The translations under genes and the position numbers were made by a program. Source: Pseudomonadota bacterium (GTDB lineage: Bacteria; Pseudomonadota; Gammaproteobacteria; Steroidobacterales; Steroidobacteraceae). Taken from it: a stretch of 64,000 nucleotides of DNA. Where the stretch lies: assembly GCA_037200975.1 (NCBI GenBank), contig JBBCGI010000001.1, forward strand, positions 1,178,001-1,242,000, in the 5' to 3' direction. Numbering within the stretch: position 1 is the stretch's first letter; each line of letters opens with the position of its first letter. Under the pieces are notes generated by a model. The model did no database searches. It was not told the origin of the DNA and worked only from the letters and a program-made list of their open reading frames with translations. Of this stretch, positions 53,275-61,771 are shown in pieces.

Positions 53275-53664
53275 TCAGTTGCGGGCGACGGCCTCGATGT
53301 TGTTGCCGTCCGGGTCGAGGACGAAAGCGCCGTAGTACTTGTCGCCGCCTTGGCGCGGGCCGGGCTTGCCGTTGTCGCGGCCGCCGGCGGCCAGCGCCGC
53401 GCGGTGGAACTCGTCGACCGTCGCGTGATCCTTCGCCGCGAACGCGACGTGCATCTGGTTGATGCCCGCGCGCGAGCCTTCGATCCAGTACGACGGACGC
53501 AACGTGCCGATCCACAGGTAGGGAATTTCACCCGGGCCACGGCCTAACAAGAAGAAATCCTTGTGAGGCTGCGTGATGCCGAGCCCGAGCGCTTTGGCGA
53601 CCGCGTCGTAGAAGGCGCGGGCCTTGGGTAGATCGGTGACGACGATGCCGGTGTGGTCGAGCAT
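53275..53664 (-). CDS. VOC family protein (glyoxalase/bleomycin-resistance fold)
   Basis: Small cytosolic protein of 129 residues, single VOC module. MLDHTGIVVTDLPKARAFYD is the first strand-helix unit, with a metal His, followed by INQMHVAFAAKDHATVDEFH and the terminal FVLDPDGNNIEAV with the ligand Glu. Members of this size act as dimeric lyases, isomerases or antibiotic-binding proteins. The neighbouring genes do not reveal a substrate. I use ATG 53664. Confidence 0.85.
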   Translation of the reverse strand: MLDHTGIVVTDLPKARAFYDAVAKALGLGITQPHKDFFLLGRGPGEIPYLWIGTLRPSYWIEGSRAGINQMHVAFAAKDHATVDEFHRAALAAGGRDNGKPGPRQGGDKYYGAFVLDPDGNNIEAVARN

Positions 53665-53787
53665 GGGCGATTTCCTCTCATGGCGAAGTCGTCGATGCTG
53701 AACCGCGTGCAATTCGACGTCTGTCGCAGGGCGACCGGCACTCGCGTGGGGTGCCTCCTACGGAGAGAAACCGAAGTGTGTCCCTAT

Positions 53788-55689
53788 CTAGAGACGCCAG
53801 GAAATTTTGGCGTAGGCGGTGCGCTCGAGTTCCTGGCGGGATGCTTCCACGCCGACTTCGGGGTGGCGGTCGTGCAGCAGATTCTGGCCGACGATGGCGA
53901 GTTCCCATTGGTCGGTCACGAGCCACGCGAGGCGCAGATCGAGCTCGGTGTAGCCGGGCACCGCCACGGTCGCATTCTCTATGCGGCTGACGTAACGCAG
54001 CGTGGCGTCGAGCTGCAGATTGCGCGGCAGATCCAGCGACGAGCGCAGCAGCGCGTGATGTTTGGAGTCTGCCGCTTCGGCAAGACCGAACGTGTTGTCG
54101 AGACTGCCCGGCTTCGGGCGGATATCGAGGCGCAGTTCCGAAACACTCGCGCGCAGGCGCCACGCATCGGTGACGCGATAGTCCAGGTTCAGCTCGGCGC
54201 CGTAGCCCTCGCCTTTCTGGCCGTTGAGAAACACCAGCGGCAGCGGTGCGGGCGGGTTTTCCGGCTCGACGCTGCGAATGTCGTCGTAGTCGTTGTAGTA
54301 GCCGGCGAGCGATACGGACACGCGTTCGTGCGGCTGCACGCGATAACCCACTTCGTAGGCGATCAGTGTCTCCGACTGCAGATCGGGGCTGCCAACCGAA
54401 ATCGGCGGGATGTAGTAGTTGCGGTCGACGCGCGACGGCGTGCGCACGGCGCGCGAAACGGCCGACCACAACAACTGTTTGTCGCGCAGCTGCCATGCCA
54501 GGCGCACGCCCGGCTGCCACTCATTGCCGGTGTAGTCGTTGTTCTCGAGCTTCGTTCCGACCGTCAGGTGCAGCTTGTCCGGCACCAGCGCGATCTCGTC
54601 CTGCACGAACGCGCTGAACGTTTCGAGCGACACGCGCTCTGGCCGCAGGCCGATGGCACGCGAGGTGAAATCGTCACGCACCTGCCGATAACCCGCGCCC
54701 CAGACGATGTTGTGCCGCGCGCCCACACCGAGTTGGTGCTGAAAATCCACGTCGTACGTGGTGGTCTGGTCCTTGTAGGAACCCGGTGAATCGCCGTCCG
54801 TGCGATCCACATAGACCTGCAGCTTGAAATCCGAGTCGTCGGACAACTTGCGCGACCAGCGCCCGAGCACGTTCGCACCATGCGAGACGATTTCCTGGGG
54901 CGGCACGTCGATGGTGTTTTTGTAGAAGTCGCCTTGCAGGGTCAGCAGATCGCCGCCGGAGGTCTCGCTATCGAGCCGGAAGCCGCCCTGGGCGTGGTCC
55001 ATGTCGTTGCCCGGGTCGGCGCCGCTGGCGAGTAGCGTGCTGTCGAAACTCGAGTATTTCCCGTACGCACGGAAGTGGGTGTTTTCGGAGATCGCGCCGC
55101 CGTAACGCACCGCGCCCTCGGTGAGCCGGTCGCCACCGCCCGCTTCGAGATACAGGCCCTGCGTGTCGCGCGCGGTTTTCGTCATGATGTTGATGACGCC
55201 GTTGACGGCATTCGCGCCCCACACCGTCGCGCCGGGGCCGCTGATGACCTCGATGCGCTCGATGTCCTCGAGCAGCACGTCCTGCACTTCCCAGAAGACG
55301 CCGGAGAACAGCGGCGTGTACACCGTGCGCCCGTCGATCAGCACCAGCATCTTGTTGCTGAGCGGCGCATTGAAACCGCGCGCGCTGATCATCCACTGCG
55401 CCGCGTTGATCTGCGCCAGCTCGAGATTGCCCGCCAGCCGCAGCGCCTCCGGCACGCTCGTGGCGCCGGAGCGGTGGATGTCGCTCTGGGTGATGACGTC
55501 GATGGCGGCGGCGGTTTCGCTGAGCTTCTGCGGACGCTTCGAAACCGAAGTCACTTCGAGATTCGAAAGGTCGTCGAGGCTCAGGGTCTTCAACGCGTCG
55601 ATGTTCGGAGCGCCCTCGGCCGCCGTGGCCGCGCCGAGGCCGACGGCTGCGAGAGCGAACAACAGGCCCGGCATACGCTGTGAAATCAT
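53788..55689 (-). CDS. TonB-dependent outer-membrane receptor (vitamin B12/colicin receptor-like)
   Basis: Receptor of 633 residues. Signal peptide MISQRMPGLLFALAAVGLGA, then the segment LKTLSLDDLSNLEVTSVSKR, typical of a subgroup with TonB box near VTSVSK. The plug has VPEALRLAGNLELAQIN, MLVLIDGRTVYTPLFSGVFW, EDIERIEVISGPGATVWGAN and AVNGVINIMTK. The barrel ends LERTAYAKISWRL. No partner genes are next to it, so the ligand is unknown. It diverges from the serine hydrolase gene at 55793 with a 103-bp gap. Confidence 0.9.
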   Translation of the reverse strand: MISQRMPGLLFALAAVGLGAATAAEGAPNIDALKTLSLDDLSNLEVTSVSKRPQKLSETAAAIDVITQSDIHRSGATSVPEALRLAGNLELAQINAAQWMISARGFNAPLSNKMLVLIDGRTVYTPLFSGVFWEVQDVLLEDIERIEVISGPGATVWGANAVNGVINIMTKTARDTQGLYLEAGGGDRLTEGAVRYGGAISENTHFRAYGKYSSFDSTLLASGADPGNDMDHAQGGFRLDSETSGGDLLTLQGDFYKNTIDVPPQEIVSHGANVLGRWSRKLSDDSDFKLQVYVDRTDGDSPGSYKDQTTTYDVDFQHQLGVGARHNIVWGAGYRQVRDDFTSRAIGLRPERVSLETFSAFVQDEIALVPDKLHLTVGTKLENNDYTGNEWQPGVRLAWQLRDKQLLWSAVSRAVRTPSRVDRNYYIPPISVGSPDLQSETLIAYEVGYRVQPHERVSVSLAGYYNDYDDIRSVEPENPPAPLPLVFLNGQKGEGYGAELNLDYRVTDAWRLRASVSELRLDIRPKPGSLDNTFGLAEAADSKHHALLRSSLDLPRNLQLDATLRYVSRIENATVAVPGYTELDLRLAWLVTDQWELAIVGQNLLHDRHPEVGVEASRQELERTAYAKISWRL

Positions 55690-55792
55690 TCGCCCGCGAG
55701 TGTTCACTTTCGACGGTGTCTTTGCAAAGCCTCCGAGTGTGCACTGCGTCTCACTACTCGCCCCTAAGGAGCACTCGGCTTATCATGACGGC

Positions 55793-57139
55793 ATGAAACG
55801 CACTCTCGTCATGCTCGCGATCATCCTGATCGCCGCGACTTCTTTCGCCGCTCAGACTCCCGACAGCTCCGCGCGCATCGATCAGGTGGTGCAGGAATAC
55901 GTGAAGGCCGGCGCCTTCATGGGCACTGTGCTGGTCGCCCGCGATGGCCAGATCGTCTTCAGCAACGCTTATGGCGCTGCGAACGTCGGGAAGACGGCGC
56001 CGAACACGCTGGAGACGCGGTTTCGTATTGGCTCGCTCACCAAGCAGTTCACGGCCGCGGCGATCCTGGTGCTCGAGCAACGCGGAAAACTTTCCACCAC
56101 TGATCTCGTGAAAAAGTATCTGCCCGACGCGCCCGCCGCGTGGAACCAGATCACGGTCGCGCACCTGCTCACGCACACTTCGGGCATCCCCAACTTCACG
56201 TCGTTTCCGGAGTACGCCGAGTTCTCGCGCCAGCCAAATACACCGCAGCAGCTCATCGACCGCTTCCGCGGCAAGCCGCTAGATTTCGCGCCGGGCACGG
56301 AAATGCGCTATTCGAATTCGGGGTATGTGCTGCTCGGGTACATCGTCGAGAAGGCCAGCGGCATGCCGTACGCGAAGTTTCTCGATGAAAACATCTTCAA
56401 ACCATTGGAGATGAAAGATTCGGGCTACGAGACGAGCAATCCGCCGATCCCGAATCTCGCTCAGGGGTATGCACGCGGCTCGAGCGGACCCGAAGTTGCC
56501 CAGCCGCTTGACATGACCGTGCCGTTTGCCGCAGGCGGGCTGTACTCCACTGTCACGGACCTGCTGCGTTGGGAGCAGGCGCTGTTCGGCAACAAGCTGC
56601 TGTCGGCCGCGTCGCTGCAGAAGCTGACGACGCCGGCGAAGAACGAGTACGCCTTCGGTCTCGTCATAAGTAGTCGCGCGGGACAGCGCGTGATCGAACA
56701 CAACGGAGGCATCAACGGCTTCAACTCGAAGCTCGCGTATTACCCAGCCGACAAGGTCACCGTGGTGGCGTTGTCGAACATCAACGGCAATGGCGCCGAC
56801 CAGATCGTCGACACGATCGGCGCACTCGTGCACGGCGAAGCCGTGGTGTTGCCGAGCGAACGCAAGGAAGTGCAGCTGCCGCCCGAGGTGCTGAAGCAGT
56901 ACGTCGGCAGCTACGAGATGAGGCCGGGGTTCGACTTCGTCATGGCAGTGAAAGACGGTCAGCTCACGATCTCACCGACCGGGCAATCGACCGACGTGCT
57001 GTACGCGGAGTCGAAGGACCACTTCTTCTCGAAGCGCATCGATGCACGTATCGAGTTCGGCCGCGACGACAGCGGCGCGGTGACGCACCTGGTCCTGCAC
57101 CAGGGAGCATTCAACGGGAAGGCGCTGAAGAAGGAGTGA
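55793..57139 (+). CDS. Secreted serine hydrolase, beta-lactamase (class C)-like
   Basis: Protein of 448 residues with signal peptide MKRTLVMLAIILIAATSFA. Catalytic motifs are SLTK (S81, K84) and YSN (MRYSNSGYV), with EHNGGINGF in place of KTG, as in many class C-like esterases and peptidases. The last 100 residues (LPPEVLKQYVGSYEM onward) form the lipocalin-like DUF3471 domain common in these proteins. A D-aminopeptidase or esterase is as likely as a beta-lactamase. The ATG at 55793 is preferred over far upstream starts in the divergent receptor gene. Confidence 0.87.
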   Translation: MKRTLVMLAIILIAATSFAAQTPDSSARIDQVVQEYVKAGAFMGTVLVARDGQIVFSNAYGAANVGKTAPNTLETRFRIGSLTKQFTAAAILVLEQRGKLSTTDLVKKYLPDAPAAWNQITVAHLLTHTSGIPNFTSFPEYAEFSRQPNTPQQLIDRFRGKPLDFAPGTEMRYSNSGYVLLGYIVEKASGMPYAKFLDENIFKPLEMKDSGYETSNPPIPNLAQGYARGSSGPEVAQPLDMTVPFAAGGLYSTVTDLLRWEQALFGNKLLSAASLQKLTTPAKNEYAFGLVISSRAGQRVIEHNGGINGFNSKLAYYPADKVTVVALSNINGNGADQIVDTIGALVHGEAVVLPSERKEVQLPPEVLKQYVGSYEMRPGFDFVMAVKDGQLTISPTGQSTDVLYAESKDHFFSKRIDARIEFGRDDSGAVTHLVLHQGAFNGKALKKE

Positions 57140-57204
57140 GGCCGGCCGGCCGCGCGCGAGAGCCGCATCGCGTCGGCGTGGGAATTGAGGCATGTCCCCT
57201 TTTG

Positions 57205-58584
57205 CTAGGAAATGGGGAGTGTCCCCATTTCGAACTTGGCGGTGAAGTGGCGCAGCGCTGGCGGTTCCCAGACGATCTTCATTCCCGGGAGCGAATCCTT
57301 GCGGGCGGCCACGTCGAGGATGACTTCCACGAGGTAGTCCGCATGGGACTGCGTATACACGCGGCGCGGGATCGCGAGTCGCACCAGCTCCATCGCCGCG
57401 GGTTTCTCGCTGCCGTCCACTTGCCGGCCGAACATCACCGTGCCGATCTCGCAGCTGCGGATGCCGCCCGCTTCATATAGCGCTACGGCCAACGCCTGGC
57501 CCGGGTACTGAAGCGCTGGAATATGCGGCAGCAACGAACCGGCATCGATGAACACCGCATGGCCTCCCACCGGCAGCACGATCGGGATACCCGCCGCGGT
57601 CAGCCGCTCGCCGATGTAGGTGTTGGCACGCACGCGGTACTGTAGATAGTCCTCGTCGACGATTTCCTTGAGGCCCTGCGCGATCGCTTCCAGGTCGCGC
57701 CCGGCCAGGCCGCCGTAACTCGTGAAGCCTTCCGTGAGGATCAGCCGGTTCTTGGCGTTGCGCGCCAGCTCGTCGTCGTTCACGGCCAGCCAGCCGCCGA
57801 TGTTGGCGAAGGCATCCTTCTTGGCGGACATCGTCATGCCGTCCGCCGCGGAAAACATGTCGCGCACGATGTCGGGGATCGAGCGCGCCGCCTGCCCGGG
57901 TTCGCGCGACTTGATGAACCAGGCGTTCTCGGCGAAACGGCAGCCGTCGATGTAAAACGGCTTGCCGTGGCGATGCGCGATCTCGCTGACCGCCTTGATG
58001 TTGGCCAGGCTCACGGGCTGGCCGCCGCCGGCGTTGTTGGTCACGGTGATCATCACGCACGGAACCTGCGCGCCGTTCACCGCGAGAAAGGTCTCGAGCT
58101 TCGAGAGGTCCATGTTCCCCTTGAACGGGTGCAGGTTCGACGGGCTCTTGCCCTCCTCGATCAGCAAGTCGAATGCCTGCGCGCCGCTGGCCTCGATGTT
58201 GCCGCGCGTGGTGTCGAAGTGCGTGTTGGAAGGAATCTTCCGCCCCGCGCCGCCGACGATGGAAAACAGGATCGCCTCCGCCGCGCGGCCCTGGTGCGTG
58301 GGAATCACGTGTTTGAAGGGCATCAGCTCGCGTACCGCCTCTTCGAATCGTTCGAACGACGGCGACCCGGCGTACGACTCATCGCCGCGCATCAACGCGG
58401 CCCATTGCTCGGCGCTCATCGCGCTGGTGCCGGAATCGGTGAGCAGATCGATGATGACGTCCTGCGAGCGCACGGCGAACAGGTTGTAGTGCGCCGCGCG
58501 CAGGATCTGCTGGCGCTGTGCGAGAGTGGTCATGCGGATGGGCTCGACCGACTTGATGCGAAACGGTTCGATGATGGTTTTCAT
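57205..58584 (-). CDS. tnaA: Tryptophanase
   Basis: PLP enzyme of 459 residues that splits L-tryptophan to indole, pyruvate and ammonia. The PLP lysine is in MSAKKDAF (K255/K256). Two positions separate tryptophanase from tyrosine phenol-lyase: the loop GIRSCEIG has Ile where tyrosine phenol-lyase has Arg, and the C-terminal LRHFTAKF has His where the lyase has Phe. Both favour tryptophanase. The normal end at HFTAKF is followed by EMGTLPIS, encoded by a palindrome that seems to have replaced the original stop. No tnaC leader or tnaB permease is seen. It diverges from arsR across 90 bp. Confidence 0.88.
   Translation of the reverse strand: MKTIIEPFRIKSVEPIRMTTLAQRQQILRAAHYNLFAVRSQDVIIDLLTDSGTSAMSAEQWAALMRGDESYAGSPSFERFEEAVRELMPFKHVIPTHQGRAAEAILFSIVGGAGRKIPSNTHFDTTRGNIEASGAQAFDLLIEEGKSPSNLHPFKGNMDLSKLETFLAVNGAQVPCVMITVTNNAGGGQPVSLANIKAVSEIAHRHGKPFYIDGCRFAENAWFIKSREPGQAARSIPDIVRDMFSAADGMTMSAKKDAFANIGGWLAVNDDELARNAKNRLILTEGFTSYGGLAGRDLEAIAQGLKEIVDEDYLQYRVRANTYIGERLTAAGIPIVLPVGGHAVFIDAGSLLPHIPALQYPGQALAVALYEAGGIRSCEIGTVMFGRQVDGSEKPAAMELVRLAIPRRVYTQSHADYLVEVILDVAARKDSLPGMKIVWEPPALRHFTAKFEMGTLPIS
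57209..57231. repeat. REP-like palindrome at 3' end of tnaA
   Basis: GAAATGGGGA-GTG-TCCCCATTTC, a perfect 10-3-10 inverted repeat covering the last codons of tnaA. A related half-site ATGTCCCCTTTT lies 9 bp to the left at 57192. Short GGGGACA/TCCCC palindromes of this kind occur as dispersed repeats in many proteobacteria. Confidence 0.65.
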
Positions 58585-58637
58585 GGGGAGTGCCGAATTG
58601 GATTGGCCGCGATAGTACCGGCTCGACGTTCGGACCT

Positions 58638-58664
58638 TTGACATTTTGATAATAGTCGTACTAT
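58638..58664 (+). promoter_or_regulatory. arsR promoter with overlapping ArsR operator candidate
   Basis: A consensus -35 TTGACA is at 58638-58643 and a -10-like TACTAT at 58659-58664 (15-bp spacer, slightly short). The inverted repeat ATAGT-CGT-ACTAT at 58652-58664 covers the -10 element. A repressor bound there would block polymerase, the usual arrangement for ArsR autoregulation. The arsR ATG is 10 bp downstream. Confidence 0.65.
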
Positions 58665-58674
58665 CGTACGCCGC

Positions 58675-58995
58675 ATGAAAACCGGCCAGGTCGTCGATGC
58701 ACTCGCTGCGCTCGCTCACACGCACCGCCTGGCGATCTATCGCCTGCTGGTCGAACAGGGTCCGGCGGGAATTTCTGCGGGGGCGATCGCGGAGCGCGTC
58801 GGCCTCGTGCCCTCCTCTCTCACGTTTCACCTGCAGTCCTTGCACCGTGCCGGGCTCATCTCGCAGGTGCGCGCCAGCCGGCAACTGATCTACAGCGCGG
58901 ACTACACGGCGATGAACGAGCTCGTGGGGTATCTCACCGACAAGTGTTGCGCGGCGAGCGGCCAGAGCTGCGTTCGTAAAAAATCCGCTGCCTGA
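58675..58995 (+). CDS. arsR: ArsR-family arsenic-responsive repressor
   Basis: Winged-helix repressor of 106 residues. The recognition helix lies in IAERVGLVPSSLTFHLQSLH. The metalloid site is C-terminal: adjacent C91 and C92 (DKCCAAS) with C99 (GQSC), as in the ArsR type with cysteines in the last helix, and unlike E. coli ArsR, whose cysteines are in the DNA-binding helix. It should release the operator when arsenite binds. First gene of an arsR-arsC-aquaporin operon. Confidence 0.9.
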   Translation: MKTGQVVDALAALAHTHRLAIYRLLVEQGPAGISAGAIAERVGLVPSSLTFHLQSLHRAGLISQVRASRQLIYSADYTAMNELVGYLTDKCCAASGQSCVRKKSAA

Positions 58996-59008
58996 GCCGG
59001 AGACCACG

Positions 59009-59524
59009 ATGACCGATCGGCCCTTCAACGTCCTGTTCCTGTGTACGGGCAACTCCGCACGCAGCATCCTGGCCGAAGCCCTGGTGACGCACTGGGGCCG
59101 TGGCAAGTTTGCCGGCTTCAGCGCCGGCAGCTCACCGAAGGGAAAGGTGCATCCCATCGCACTCGAACTACTGCGGCAGATGAACATGTCCACTGCCGGA
59201 ATGCGCTCCAAGAGCTGGGAAGAATTCGCGCGGCCCGGCGCTCCGACGCTCGACTTCGTATTCACCGTCTGCGACAACGCCGCGGGAGAGATGTGTCCCG
59301 TCTGGCCCGGCCAGCCGATGACGGCCCATTGGGGCGTTGCCGATCCGGCGGCCATCGAAGGATCCGAGACCGAACGATGGCTCGCATTCCGTCAGGCTTT
59401 TCGCGAGCTCGAGAGCCGCATCAAGACCTTCACGAGTCTTCCGATCCGTGCGCTCGATCGGGCGAAGCTGCAGGAACGATTGCGGGCCATCGGCACAGAC
59501 CAAACTACCGACGCCCTCGCCTGA
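59009..59524 (+). CDS. arsC: Arsenate reductase, thioredoxin-coupled (low-MW phosphatase fold)
   Basis: Reduces arsenate to arsenite. The 171-residue protein has the phosphatase-type P-loop CTGNSARS at C12, and two further cysteines C88 and C96 in VCDNAAGEMCPVWPG for the relay, as in the thioredoxin-linked class. It starts 13 bp after arsR. Its TGA overlaps the aquaporin start as TGATG-type coupling (one shared base). The product arsenite would leave through the next gene product. Confidence 0.93.
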   Translation: MTDRPFNVLFLCTGNSARSILAEALVTHWGRGKFAGFSAGSSPKGKVHPIALELLRQMNMSTAGMRSKSWEEFARPGAPTLDFVFTVCDNAAGEMCPVWPGQPMTAHWGVADPAAIEGSETERWLAFRQAFRELESRIKTFTSLPIRALDRAKLQERLRAIGTDQTTDALA

Positions 59525-60168
59525 TGTTTCGCAGGGTGCTCGGCGAGGCGCTGGGCAGCCTGCTGCTCACGGCCTGCGTCGTCGGTTCCGGAATCATGGC
59601 CGAGCGCCTGTCAGGCGGGAACGGCGCGGTGGCGCTGCTGGCGAACACGCTGGCGACGGTGGCGGGTTTGGCCGTGCTCATCATGCTGTTCGGTCCCGTC
59701 AGCGGCGCGCACTTCAATCCTTTGATCAGCGGCGTCGCATGGTTCACGCGCCGAATCGAGGCGCGCGCGGCGGCGCGGTACGTGCTCGCGCAAATCGTCG
59801 GGTGCTGCGCCGGTGCGATCCTCGCCAACGCAATGTTCGAGCTGCCTCTCGTGGCGGCGTCCGGCCACGCTCGAACCGGCGCGGGCCAGTGGCTCTCCGA
59901 GTTCGTCGCCACCGCCGGCCTCGTGTTCATTGCTTCCCGGGCCGAATCGATCCGGGAAGCTGCCTGGCAGGTGTCGCTGTGGATAGGCGCCGCCTATTGG
60001 TTCACCGCTTCGACCTCGTTCGCCAATCCGGCCATCACCATCGCTCGCGCGCTGAGCGATACATTCGCGGGCATCCGTCCCGTGGATGTCCCAGGTTTCA
60101 TCGCCGCGCAGGTTGCGGGCGCGTTGACGGGTGTGCTGCTGTTGCGCGCCTTCACCGATAAAAGATGA
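59524..60168 (+). CDS. aqpS: Aquaglyceroporin-like arsenite channel
   Basis: MIP-family membrane channel of 214 residues with six helices. The two pore loops are SGAHFNPLISG (NPL, first motif altered from NPA) and TSFANPAITIA (canonical NPA). In arsenic operons such as that of Sinorhizobium meliloti, an aquaglyceroporin lets arsenite flow out down its gradient in place of an ArsB/Acr3 pump. No ArsB or Acr3 gene is present here, which supports the same role. Start overlaps the arsC stop. Confidence 0.88.
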   Translation: MFRRVLGEALGSLLLTACVVGSGIMAERLSGGNGAVALLANTLATVAGLAVLIMLFGPVSGAHFNPLISGVAWFTRRIEARAAARYVLAQIVGCCAGAILANAMFELPLVAASGHARTGAGQWLSEFVATAGLVFIASRAESIREAAWQVSLWIGAAYWFTASTSFANPAITIARALSDTFAGIRPVDVPGFIAAQVAGALTGVLLLRAFTDKR

Positions 60169-60233
60169 TGACGCATGTCGAACGGGCCGCCAGCCGTTCG
60201 ACCAACCGGTGAACCTCATACAGGAGCACCGAA

Positions 60234-60869
60234 ATGCGCGTTTTAACCTCGTCAGCCTTGTGGATCCTCGCCGCTGCGGCGCAGGCATCCACTCCCGCGA
60301 ACACCCCCTCCGTACCCAAAGGCGTCTACACACTCGACAAGGCGCACACCAGCCTGATCTTCCGCGTGAATCACCTGGGTTTTTCAACCTTCACCGGCCG
60401 CTTCACCGGCGTGGATGCGCGGCTCGAGACCGATCCGTCGAAACTCAGCGCGTCGAAGCTCGACGTGACCATCGACCCGGCGTCGATCGCCAGCGACAAC
60501 GCACCGGACGGCTTCCTCGCGATGGTCGCTGGCAAAGGCTGGCTCGATGCGCAGGATTTCCCGACGATGCACTATCGCTCGACGAAGGTCGAAGTCATCG
60601 GCGCCAACAAAGTGCGCATCGATGGCGAGCTCACGTTCCACGGTGTCACGAAGCCGGTAGTACTCGAGGCGAAATACAACGGCGGTTACGCGGGCCACCC
60701 GATGGACCCGCACGCGCGCATCGGCTTTTCGGCGACCGGCAGGTTCAAGCGCTCGGATTTCGGCGTGACGGTGGGCGTCCCGGCGCCCGGCACGACCATG
60801 GGTGTCGGCGATGAAGTGGAAGTAGTGCTGGAGACCGAGCTGTCCGGCCCGGCGCTGGCGAAGAACTAG
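60234..60869 (+). CDS. YceI-family periplasmic lipocalin-like protein
   Basis: Secreted protein of 211 residues (MRVLTSSALWILAAAAQAS signal peptide). The YceI beta-barrel motifs are clear: YTLDKAHTSLIFRVNHLGFS, GRFTGVDARLETDPSKLSAS, FPTMHYRSTKVEVIG and GELTFHGVTKPVVLE. The fold binds isoprenoid-like lipids; physiological ligand unknown. It is 65 bp after the aquaporin gene but probably independent of arsenic. The 3' end is 4 bp from the convergent SDR gene. Confidence 0.9.
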   Translation: MRVLTSSALWILAAAAQASTPANTPSVPKGVYTLDKAHTSLIFRVNHLGFSTFTGRFTGVDARLETDPSKLSASKLDVTIDPASIASDNAPDGFLAMVAGKGWLDAQDFPTMHYRSTKVEVIGANKVRIDGELTFHGVTKPVVLEAKYNGGYAGHPMDPHARIGFSATGRFKRSDFGVTVGVPAPGTTMGVGDEVEVVLETELSGPALAKN

Positions 60870-60873
60870 CCAA

Positions 60874-61608
60874 TCACACCACGCCGCCGTTCGCGCGCAG
60901 CACCTGGCCGTTGATCCACGCCCCATCGGGCCCGGCCAGGAACGCGACGGCGGCGGCGATGTCTTCGGGCTGGCCCAGGCGCTCGAGCGGCGCGGCCTTG
61001 GCGATCCTATCTACCAGCTCCTGCGGCTTGCCGGTCAGGAACAGCTCCGTCGCGGTCGGCCCCGGCGCAACCGCGTTCACGGTGATGTTGCGGCCGCGCA
61101 TTTCATTCGCGAGCACGTGGGTGAGCGCCTCCACCGCGCCCTTGGTCGCCGCATACACGCCGTACGTGGGTTGATAGAGCCCGACGACGCTCGACGAAAA
61201 GCTGATGATGCGCCCGCCGTCGCGCAGGCGCTTCGCGGCCTCGCGCATGCCGTTGAACACACCCTTGAGGTTCACCGCGATGTGCCGGTCGAACATCGCA
61301 TCGTCCGCATCGGCGATCCGCGCCAGCTGCATGATGCCGGCGTTGTTCACGAGGACGTCGACCCCGCCGAATTCCGCTTCCGCCGCGTCGAACAAGCGCC
61401 GCATCGCCGCCGCATCGCTCACGTCGGCTTGCACCGCGACCGCCTTGCCGCCGTCGGCGCCAATCTGCTCGCGCAGCGCCTCCGCGTCCGCGGCACGGCC
61501 CGCGAAATTGATTACCACCGCAAATCCATCCGCCGCGAGCCGGCGCGCGATCGCCGCGCCGATGCCGCGCGATGCTCCTGTCACAATGGCGGTCTTGCTG
61601 CTGGTCAT
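60874..61608 (-). CDS. Short-chain dehydrogenase/reductase
   Basis: Classical SDR oxidoreductase of 244 residues. Cofactor motif TGASRGIG at residues 10-17, NNAG in VLVNNAGIM, catalytic Ser in FSSSVVGLY and YxxxK in YGVYAATKGA. An early NFAGRAADAEAL segment suggests NADPH preference. The C-terminus ends GAWINGQVLRANGGVV, as usual in FabG-like enzymes acting on 3-oxo or hydroxy substrates. No pathway neighbours identify the substrate. Confidence 0.9.
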   Translation of the reverse strand: MTSSKTAIVTGASRGIGAAIARRLAADGFAVVINFAGRAADAEALREQIGADGGKAVAVQADVSDAAAMRRLFDAAEAEFGGVDVLVNNAGIMQLARIADADDAMFDRHIAVNLKGVFNGMREAAKRLRDGGRIISFSSSVVGLYQPTYGVYAATKGAVEALTHVLANEMRGRNITVNAVAPGPTATELFLTGKPQELVDRIAKAAPLERLGQPEDIAAAVAFLAGPDGAWINGQVLRANGGVV

Positions 61609-61771
61609 GGCGTTTCCCTTGAATTGAACGCCAGCTTACACGGGGCGTCAGATGGGTCACTTATCCTACGCCCGGCCCATGTATTGTCCGACAAGCCGGC
61701 CTGCCGCGAAGTCGGGATGAAGAAGGCATGCTCCGACGCGGCAAACGGCCTAAAAGCCCCAGGCTTCGCCT

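Noticed and set aside
52329-53540. Extended N-terminus of 114 residues on the PBP7-like gene
   Set aside because: The extra residues are the wrong frame of the VOC gene. The ATG at 53198 begins a proper signal peptide.
57205-58584. Tyrosine phenol-lyase instead of tryptophanase
   Set aside because: The loop has Ile (CEIG) and the C-terminus has His (LRHFTAKF), the tryptophanase residues at the two discriminating positions.
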